Below are positions 56,690 through 64,000 of a stretch of DNA of 64,000 nucleotides, piece by piece (within the stretch, counting starts at the first letter, position 1; each line of letters starts with the position of its first letter). Under the pieces are notes generated by a model. That model was not told where the DNA came from. It did not search any database and saw only the letters and a program-made list of their open reading frames with translations. The DNA comes from Sarcophilus harrisii. Lineage: Eukaryota > Chordata > Mammalia > Dasyuromorphia > Dasyuridae. A program made the translations under genes and the position numbers. The stretch is taken from assembly GCF_902635505.1 (NCBI RefSeq), contig NC_045428.1, forward strand, positions 72,923,141-72,987,140. Reading direction: 5' to 3'.

Positions 56690-57740
56690 TTCCTTCTTTG
56701 ATAAGGTTATTAGACTACATTAGAGGAATCCCATAGACATAGTACGCCTAAATTTAGCAAGGAATTTAAAAGAATCTCTTATTATTCTTCAGTCTTATAG
56801 ATTGAATAAAAGTATATTTAGGTTCATTAAAAACTATTTGAAAGAACAGACCCAAAGAAGCAGTCATTAATGGTTTGAGGTTTGCTAGGACATTGATAAA
56901 GGTAAAGGTATAGATAACATATATTGTTGTTATCTTGTTGCACAGGAAGAATTGGATTCAGAAGGTAAAAATAACCTGGGAAGAAAAACAAAAATGGAAA
57001 CAGTTTACACTCATTTCCCAGTGTTCTTTCTTTGGGTGTAGCTGCTTTTGTTTGGCTGTAGTTTGCTAGAACATTGATAAAAGTATAGATAACATAGAAA
57101 TCATCAGATTTGCAGTGTACTGAAACTGGGAGAGATAGCTAATATGTTGAAAGCTGGTATTTAGAAAGATTTTGGCTATTTAGATGTTTGGTGGCGGAAT
57201 CTAATAAGATAAAATTTCATAGGGATAAATGTAAAACCTAACACTTGCCTTCCAAAAAATCAACTTTATGAGGACACTAAAAAGAGATGCGGTTAGACTG
57301 CCATTCATCTGGAAAACACTAAGGGATTTTAGGAAACTACTTACATACAAATCAACATTGTGACTTGGAACCCAAGTAGAGTATGAAATCTTGTACTGCA
57401 TGGATGATAGATCTAAATTTTGTCATAGACCATATATAGCGTTGTATTTAGTTCCTCATGACACATTTTAGTTAAGGATAATGTTTTTTCTGAAAAATAT
57501 CCATATGAGAGTGACATCTAAGTTTCAAATATTTCAAGGACTGTTTTGTATAAGAACATTTTTTTCTTTTGAGGGAGGGAATGATACTAGAGGATAGAAT
57601 TGGCAGCAATGGATTGAAGTTGCAAACAACAATTTTAGGTTGATGTGAAGAAGAATTTTTCAATAATTATAGCCCTAAGAAGTAGGTCTCTCCACTACAG
57701 ATTTTCAAGAAAAGCTATATAATCATATGTTGCTTGGGTT
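56690..57740 (+). repeat. L3/CR1 LINE segment interrupted by an L1 fragment
   Basis: 'GGAATCCCATAGACATAGTA', 'AATTTAGCAAGGAATTTAAA', 'CAGACCCAAAGAAGCAGTCA', 'TTAATGGTTTGAGG' are L3 ORF2 text up to the FADDTKL region. After the interruption it resumes with 'CAGATTTGCAGTGTACTGAA', 'CTGGGAGAGATAGCTAATAT', 'AATAAGATAAAATTTCATAG', 'GGATAAATGTAAAACCTAAC' and runs to 'TAGGTTGATGTGAAGAAGAA'. One of the longest L3 copies here. Confidence 0.85.
56922..57061 (-). mobile_element. internal L1 3'-UTR fragment (subfamily B) inside L3
   Basis: 'TTGTTGCACAGGAAGAATTG', 'GGAAACAGTTTACACTCATT' and 'CCCAGTGTTCTTTCTTTGGG' match the middle of the 3' UTR of subfamily B L1. Neither the A-tail end nor ORF2 is present. 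The L3 text on both sides is partly duplicated (see finding). Confidence 0.8.
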
Positions 57741-57829
57741 TTGAAATACCTACTGACTGTTTCTGAGATTATGATTCAGTGAACTTTTAAAAAAATGTTC
57801 TCACTTCTAGTTCTCTTGAACCTATACTT

Positions 57830-58215
57830 GGATGTATCATTTCCTCCTATTTCTATCCTATGACTTTTTTAGCTTCAGTTCTCTTCTTCAGTCCTTACCC
57901 CAAGACTGGTTATTCTAATGCCATATCTCACCTGTTCTTAAAACCTTGATCTTCTGCTGTTCCCTTCAGGAGCTGCCGCATTCTTCACTGACAACTTCTT
58001 TCATCTTCATGCTTAGAAGTAAGCCTCCCTTGAAGCTCTCATTATATCCTATTCAATCTTAATTTTCATTCTTTTTGTATAGTTATTTATTTGTAGATCC
58101 CCTCTCCCTGACTAGATTTTAGTTTTTTGAGGATAGGAAATAGAATTTTTCATATTTGTATCTTTAGAACTTAACACAGCGCTTTATATACATCATAGGC
58201 ATTTAATAATTGTTT
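57830..58215 (+). repeat. L2 LINE 3' end
   Basis: Pyrimidine-rich L2 text ending with 'GACTAGATTTTAGTTTTTTG', 'AGAACTTAACACAGCGCTTT' and 'CATAGGCATTTAATAATTGT'. Confidence 0.65.
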
Positions 58216-58462
58216 AATTGTATTAAGAAAAGGTGCCACAATTATATTTTCTTTCTAGTATGAAGGTAAAAATATTTGAAAGAATTTCATTTAGCCTGTA
58301 ACATTAGTATTAAGAAATGACATTCTGTTTGTGCCTCTTGAAAAATGAAACACAGCTTTAAATGTCTATAGCAGTAACTCATGAGGTTATTAAATGAGAA
58401 TGGTAAATGAGAAACATTTCTTTGTGTTCATACATTCATAGACATAAATGTCTATATGTATA

Positions 58463-58516
<54 letters not shown>

Positions 58517-59400
58517 TATATGTATGTATCTCCTTTTTTTCCCTATCCCCTCTCATTGCCTCTCCTTACCATTCCACTTTGTGTGTATGCTCTAAAATGG
58601 CCATGATTTTGAAGTGAAAGGTTTACGTGGTGTGTATGTCTGTGTGTGCATGTATATTTAGTTTGGTGTATAAACTAACATTTTCTGTTCTTCTTAATTT
58701 AAAAAGCCAGATGACTTAAATGTACTATTTCTATATGAAATAAATTCATTTAATTTATTGAGTCATAGATTAATTTGGCTTGATTGATTTTTCTTCCATT
58801 CCATTTTAATTAGGTCTTTAGTTTTCATTATAAAAGAGTCCCTGGTCCTAAGGTCAAATGTTAGTTTTCAAGTAACAGTTGCTGGATGAAAAGAGAAATG
58901 TACTCACATTGCTTTTTTAACTTTGTCATTTTTTTCATTTAACTAACATTTGTTAAGTTTCTACTACTTGTGTTAAATATTAGGAGAAATACAAAGATGT
59001 TACATGTTTCTTATTTTCTTTTAAATGTATTTTAATTACTATATTTTTAAATTAATAAATTTTGGTAATTTATTTTATTCTACATTCTTTAAGGACAAAG
59101 TTTCGTGTTTGTGTTTTGTGTCCCTAGCCGCTAACATATTGCCCACAATATATTTAACACCTATTCATTGAATTGAATTTATAATATTACTAATTTATTT
59201 TTTAAAATTCAGTTTAATAGAGAACTTAGTAACCAGTAGTAGCAAGTCAAACATTATTTGGAATTGTGAAATTTGGGGGGTTTTGTGGTTCTTATACATG
59301 TCACAAATTATTGTCCTCTGAACATACCTGTTTTTTTGGATGACACCTAGGGCAGTGATGTTTTTACTCCTTTTCCCCACCCAAATACATCCCAGACTTC
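58216..59400. other. unassigned intron sequence
   Basis: AT-rich. Includes the TA microsatellite below. No gene seen. Confidence 0.45.
58465..58512. repeat. (TA)n microsatellite
   Basis: About 24 TA units. The small reading frame across it is an artefact. Confidence 0.95.
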
Positions 59401-59429
59401 TTTGTGGTTGGCATGAGCATTCTTTAGAA

Positions 59430-59600
59430 TCAGGGGATCTAGAGCTTGAAGGAACTTAGAAATGAGCTTCTTCACAACTAATAAGGATATTGAGGCTCCT
59501 GGAAGGGAGCTTACTTCTCAAAAGACATAGATGTTAAAAATAAGGGTATGAGTTTCATGCTGTTCTTTTGGCTCCAGATTGAGCAGTCTTTCTAGTCATG
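59430..59600 (+). repeat. tRNA-type SINE
   Basis: 'TAGAGCTTGAAGGAACTTAG', 'AAGGATATTGAGGCTCCTGG', 'CATGCTGTTCTTTTGGCTCC' follow the SINE plan seen at 1295 and 32235. Confidence 0.6.
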
Positions 59601-59689
59601 CTCTATGTGAAGGCAGTGCAAACCATGTCTTAACTGGAATAATGTAGTTATACTAGGAAAAAAAGCAACAAGAGAGCCAAGAAGATTTG

Positions 59690-59775
59690 CTGGATTAGTG
59701 TGGGGAGAGGGATAGATTTGGAAATGAAAGATATATAAAAGCAAAAATTATCAATAAATTTTTTTAATTCACTAA
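59690..59775 (+). mobile_element. L1 3' tail scrap
   Basis: 'GGGGAGAGGGATAGATTTGG', 'AAATGAAAGATATATAAAAG' and 'TTATCAATAAATTTTTTTAA' match the last bases of the older L1 lineage also seen near 24.4 kb. Confidence 0.6.
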
Positions 59776-60160
59776 AGAAAACCAAATAAAAGGTTGTAGC
59801 ATATAAGGAAGGTTTTGCATGCTCTGGCTTGCAAGGAATTCTTAGATCTGAGAATTTCAAGGTCGAATGCTTAGATAAGTTCTGAGATCATATTAAATTA
59901 GGATTTGGCAGTTGTCCTTAAAATATATTTGAATAGTGCTGTGTTATAGAAGAGGAATTTTAATAATTGTATACATGTGTCTACATGACATACCCAAGTA
60001 GAATCTTTCCCTTTCAGTATTAATTATAAATTAACATTTTCATGGCTATATGTGTGTGTATTATGTATAATACACATTATATATAATATACATATGACTA
60101 AAGGTTTGTATTAATTTGTAAAATATAGTACATTTAAGGTTTTTAAAATTATACATCCTA
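59776..60160. other. unassigned intron sequence
   Basis: AT-rich with TA/TG patches near 60050-60095. No feature recognised. Confidence 0.4.
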
Positions 60161-60164
60161 AAAA

Positions 60165-60300
60165 CCAAGGGGGTGCTATAGTACATAGAATGCTTGGAGT
60201 CAGGACAAGTTGGGGTCTCAGACCCTTATTAACTGTGTGACCCTCTTTGCCTCAATTTCCTCAGTTTTAAAACTGGAATACATCAACACATCCCATCTAA
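60165..60300 (+). repeat. marsupial tRNA-derived SINE, shortened
   Basis: 'GGGGGTGCTATAGTACATAG', 'AATGCTTGGAGTCAGGACAA', 'TATTAACTGTGTGACCCTCT', 'TTGCCTCAATTTCCTCAG' in sense order. Confidence 0.75.
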
Positions 60301-60775
60301 CAGCACTTTCCTAGTTTTTCCCATAAAAAATAAAAACAAAAAAATCCAACAATCAATCAAAACTGCCTATTAGTGTCACGTTTTATTATAATTTTGTAGT
60401 TTATGATTTGTTTACAGCAAAGAAGGATGCCTAGTATAAATCATTGAAATGGTGAGAGACATTCTTACTTTATTTTCTATCAACTAAATTAGTGTAACCA
60501 AGTGGGGACTGAAAGGTGTTGTATTAGTTTAGTGATACAGAAATAATGTTTGGTTATAATTGGAAAGTTACAGGTACTGATAGCAGTGAAAATTAAGATG
60601 CTTTTCTGGAGAATAAGAAAATTAATTGAAAGAAGTTGGCTTTGTCCTTTGAATTAATTAGTAATTTAAAAAAAATACTGGAGATCATATAATTATGCTG
60701 CCTTGGCACTGTATTGAAAAAGAAGCAAATAACCAAAACATTACAGGATATCAGAAACATTATGGATAATACTAA
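60301..60775. other. unassigned intron sequence
   Basis: AT-rich, no feature recognised. Confidence 0.4.
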
Positions 60776-60779
60776 TTGT

Positions 60780-61205
60780 AGCTGGCATTACAATAGTGCC
60801 TAATATTTTCCAGTCATTATACTAAGTGTCTTACAACAGCTCTGAGAGGATAGGCCCAGCATTATCAACTGTGCCTCTTAGCTTTGCATGTTCAAATAAA
60901 TAAAGTCTAGGGCAACTCCTAATTCACTCTTTTTCTTATAACAAAACATTTAATATAATAAAAATAACTAGCATTTTTATAGCATTGTAAAGTATTTTAC
61001 ATGTGTTATCTCATTTGATTCTCACAACAATCCTGAGAGGTAGGTTCTATTATCCCCATTTTATGATTAAGGAAATGAAAACAGTGACTTGTTCAAAGTT
61101 ACACTTACTCAAAATCACACAAACAGTAAGTGTGTGGAATAGAATTTGAACTCGTATTTCAATTGAAAACACAGCACTTTACTTACTATACAATTTAGTT
61201 GCTTC
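60780..61205 (+). repeat. two CORE-SINE copies
   Basis: 60780-60870 is a short MIR-like piece ('CAGTCATTATACTAAGTGTC'). 60955-61205 is nearly complete: 'TAACTAGCATTTTTATAGCA', 'TCTCATTTGATTCTCACAAC', 'AATCCTGAGAGGTAGGTTCT', 'ATTATCCCCATTTTATGATT', then a decayed tail. Confidence 0.8.
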
Positions 61206-61800
61206 TACTTAAGTCAGTATATTCTATAATTTAGATTTAATTTAGATCCCATAATGAATATATTAGATAATAGATTTAATTTAGATCACATAATTATTTA
61301 TCATTTTAATTTACTTTTATGTTTTGAATTGTTTTTTCTTTAATCCTAACCAAGTTACTCTTTAACAATCCATCCCTATTGAATATGTATAGCTTTAAAT
61401 TGCCATGATTTAACTCACATGGTAGCAACTCAAATCAGTACTTCAAGGGACTGACCTGGCTCTTTTATAATTGGATTGTTTGTAGCAGTATCGCGTTGTA
61501 AATACCATAAGATCACTGAAGCAGATTTGGATTGAATGAATTCTTGAGTTAAAAAGATGTATATTTCATCAAATTGCAATGTTATATGTATATATATATA
61601 TACATTTTATTATATTTCTGTCTTTATACCATGTACATTTATTTCACAGTAACATAGTCTCCAGCCTTTGTAAAGAGAAAAGGAAGATGCTTCTTGTGTT
61701 TCTTATCTGGCACAATTATAATTTCACAGAAGTTTCAAATATTTTGCTATTGTATTTCCATTTGTATTATAATAATTAAATCTGTTTTCTGGTCTATTTG
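61206..61800. other. unassigned intron sequence
   Basis: AT-rich, a small local duplication of TTTAATTTAGATC near 61235-61285. No feature recognised. Confidence 0.4.
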
Positions 61801-61819
61801 CTTCATTTTAAATCAATTT

Positions 61820-62340
61820 ATTTGATTTTTGTATGATTATATGGTTTTTCTGTGGGCATAATACTTTGTTTCAAATTCTTTGCTATTAAAAAAAATTTTT
61901 GTAATATATATAGGCTCTTCCTCCTTATTAATGATCTTCTTGGGGTACATGCCTAGCAGTAAAATTTTTGAGGTCTAGGAGTTTGGATATTTCAGTCACT
62001 TTGTTTGCATAATTATACATTGCTTCTAACAGTTCATTGATTATTCCACTAACATTTTATTATTCCATTGATTATTCCATTGATCATTCCACTAACAGTT
62101 CATTGATATACTTATGTTCCCACATTCCCTCCAGCATTAGTAATTTTTATTTTCTGTCATCTCAGATAATCTGATGGATTTGGGATACTTCAGAATTGTT
62201 TTAATGTGCATTTCTCTAATTGTTAGTGATTTAGTTATTTTATATGACTATCGAGAGCTTTGCTTTCTTCTTTTGAAAACTACCTATAGGTGTTCATATC
62301 TTTGAATTGGGATCTTTTAGATTTTTGGGTGTCTAGCATT
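61820..62340 (-). mobile_element. old L1 ORF2-end fragment
   Basis: 'AATTCTTTGCTATTAAAAAA', 'ATCTTCTTGGGGTACATGCC', 'TAGCAGTAAAATTTTTGAGG', 'CCCACATTCCCTCCAGCATT', 'TAATGTGCATTTCTCTAATT' match the antisense end of L1 ORF2. Contains a local repeat of CATTGAT/ATTCC units at 62035-62105. Confidence 0.8.
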
Positions 62341-62357
62341 TAGCCCAATGCATGAAA

Positions 62358-62418
62358 CATGCCATAACTTGTTCAGCCATTCCCCAAGTGATGGGTTTTC
62401 CCTGAGTTTCAAATTCAT
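62358..62418 (-). repeat. isolated 60-bp L1 piece
   Basis: Nearly identical to 63748-63806: CATGCCATAACTTGTTCAGC, CATTCCCCAAGTGATGGGTT, TTCCCTGAGTTTCAAATTC. The neighbouring bases on both sides are not L1 in the expected order. Confidence 0.8.
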
Positions 62419-62755
62419 TCATCATACTGAGGATAAGCCAATCATTATATCACTAGGGAACCATTATTTGTTGTAAGATTAAATCCATCCTACTGAATTA
62501 GAGAACTATTAATCACCATGCTAAACTAGATGACCATTGTCTTATCAATTCCACTGAGTTAATGCCTTGTAAGAATCTTTGTTTCAAGTACATTTCTCCA
62601 GAGTTCTGGCCCATTACATCCCTCCTATAAAAATTTGCATTTAGGAAAAGCAAAACTCTTAGTGACTTATATTATTGTACATTCTGAATTGGGATCGTCC
62701 CTTGATCCTTTCTTTGAAAGAATAATGCTTGACATGGTCTTCCAATTCTGTCTGA
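62419..62755. other. unassigned intron sequence
   Basis: No family recognised. A 64-residue frame at 62635-62829 runs into the L3 fragment and is not a gene. Confidence 0.4.
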
Positions 62756-62759
62756 CTAT

Positions 62760-62885
62760 ATCTACTGATGGGGAGCTCACTACTTTGAAAGGCAACCAAA
62801 TTGCATTGCTAGACATCCCTGGATATTAGAAATTCTTCCATATTTTGAACCTAAATCTCTATTATATTATTGCCTCTGTTTAGAA
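62760..62885 (-). repeat. L3/CR1 fragment, antisense
   Basis: 'TGATGGGGAGCTCACTACTT', 'TGAAAGGCAACCAAATTGCA' and 'TTTTGAACCTAAATCTCTAT' are the reverse complement of L3 3' text (agatttaggcttgatg... gtagtgggctcccc). Confidence 0.65.
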
Positions 62886-63255
62886 GAACAAGTTAAGAAT
62901 AGTAAATAGGAATTGAGAGTAGAGCTGAAGGGTCAGAAGAACTATATATCGTCCGAGATAGAGCAAGATTAAAATCAGGATAATAATTAGGTGAGTGAAG
63001 GTGGTGAGTTATACATGAGACACAGGATTGTCTGAAGTAGCTCTGTACCTTGGTAATCGGCAAGACATCAAGATTAAGAAATAATTTTGTAAAGTTTTGT
63101 AAGCATTTGTATGTTTCTAGCAACATGTGCTACTAATCCTGCTGTCCAATTTCCTATGACTCCTTTTGGGCTTCTGGCAGCTCCCAACCTCATTGTTCTT
63201 TGTGACAAAGACTTTAGATATCTTTCCTTGAGGCAAAAAAAACTGGGGCCTCAGA

Positions 63256-63257
<2 letters not shown>
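62886..63257. other. unassigned intron sequence
   Basis: No feature recognised. Confidence 0.4.

Positions 63258-63297
<40 letters not shown>
63258..63297. repeat. (GT)n microsatellite
   Basis: About 20 uninterrupted GT units followed by CACACACATATATA. Confidence 0.95.
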
Positions 63298-63298
<1 letters not shown>

Positions 63299-63304
63299 AC
63301 ACAC

Positions 63305-64000
63305 ATATATAAATTAAATTTTTATTTTCAATTCCATTTTTTTTCCTTCCTTCCACTCTTTCATCTGTTGAGAAGACAAGAAATGCAACAACAACTATAT
63401 ATATGAAGTCATGCAAAACATATTTTTGTATTAGATGTGATTGGGGTGCAGGGAAAAACAAGAAAAATTAAGAGAAAAAAATGCTTCAGTTTGTTTCTGT
63501 GTCCATTAACTTTGTCTCTGGAAATAGGTAGCATTTTTCATTATCAGTCCTTTGGAATTGTGGCAGATTATTGTTTTGATTGGAATTACCAAGTCATTCA
63601 TAGTTGATTTCTTTATAATATTATTTATTGTATACATTGTTTTCCTTATTCTGCTCAGTTTACTTTTCGTTACTTCATATAAGTGTTCTCAGGTTTTTCT
63701 GAAATCACCTCCCATGTCAATTCTTGTAATACAATAGTTTTCCATCATATTCACATGCCATAACTTATTCAGCCATTCCCCAAGTGATGGGTTTTCCCTG
63801 AGTTTCAAATTCTTCAAAACCACAAAAGAGCTGCTATCAGTATTTTTTTATGCAAGGGTCCTTTTCATTTTTATTTTTATTTCTTCAGGGCATAGACATA
63901 GTATATAGAGATTTATAATCCTAGTTTTAGGCATAGTTTTAAATGGTTTTCCAGAATAGTTGGATTAGCTCACAGCTCCAACAGTTCATTGGTATGCTTA
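63305..64000 (-). mobile_element. L1 3' end, cut by the window edge
   Basis: Antisense L1 of an older lineage: 'TATATGAAGTCATGCAAAAC', 'ATATTTTTGTATTAGATGTG' (3' UTR), 'CATGCCATAACTTATTCAGC', 'CAAGTGATGGGTTTTCCCTG', 'CCAGAATAGTTGGATTAGCT' (ORF2 end). Continues past 64000. Confidence 0.85.

Noticed and set aside
46840-64000. Looked for the next KANSL1L exon and the PEHE domain.
   Set aside because: No frame matches the expected following exon (…EWKWRVDRARVGSRWTWL region). The rest of the window is intron and repeats.
1-64000. Searched by eye for tRNA, U6, U1, U2, 5S and Y RNA genes.
   Set aside because: No convincing match to their conserved boxes on either strand; the tRNA-like A and B boxes seen belong to decayed SINEs.

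Overview
The window looks like marsupial nuclear DNA. It is AT-rich and intron-dominated, with a dense load of L1 3' ends, L3/CR1 and L2 LINEs, CORE-SINEs and tRNA-derived SINEs that end in the marsupial 'GAGGCAATTGGGGTTAAGTG' type (written antisense), and RTE-derived SINEs. The SINE and L1 subfamilies suggest an Australasian marsupial, but I cannot fix the species by reading alone.

Two host genes are visible, both on the + strand. The last coding exon of ACADL (mitochondrial long-chain acyl-CoA dehydrogenase) lies at 3468-3561 and is followed by its 3' UTR and poly(A) signals near 4.05 kb. About 26 kb downstream a CpG island (about 29.83-30.72 kb) marks the promoter and first, presumably non-coding, exon of KANSL1L. 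The large first coding exon of KANSL1L lies at 45702-46839 (ATG at 45731, splice donor at 46840). This ACADL-then-KANSL1L tandem order matches human 2q34. Everything from about 30.3 kb to 45.7 kb is KANSL1L intron 1, and from 46.84 kb to the end is its next intron. The remaining KANSL1L exons, including the PEHE domain, lie beyond the window.

Region by region: 1-3467 is the last ACADL intron (L2 tail, SINEs, a purine-rich tract). 3.5-29.8 kb is intergenic, with L1 3' ends on both strands (several with exact target-site duplications), a 7SL/SRP-RNA pseudogene (17716-17918, minus), two LTR fossils (20533-20872, nested in an L1, and 21381-21677), RTE-derived and CORE SINEs, and a possible mRNA retrocopy near 4.5-5.15 kb. 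31-45.7 kb holds SINEs, an L3 copy split by a SINE, an ancient repeat split by a SINE with flanking duplications, L2 and L1. 47.27-53.55 kb is a nearly full-length antisense L1 carrying two later L1 insertions. 54-64 kb has more L1, L3 and L2, including an L1 fragment inside an L3 copy flanked by an unusually long duplication of host sequence.

The two genes are not known to act together: one is a fatty-acid oxidation enzyme, the other a paralogue of a histone-acetyltransferase complex scaffold. I found no undescribed multi-gene system. The unusual points are structural: nested insertions, an odd L1 fragment insertion, a perfect inverted repeat and an SRP-RNA retrocopy.
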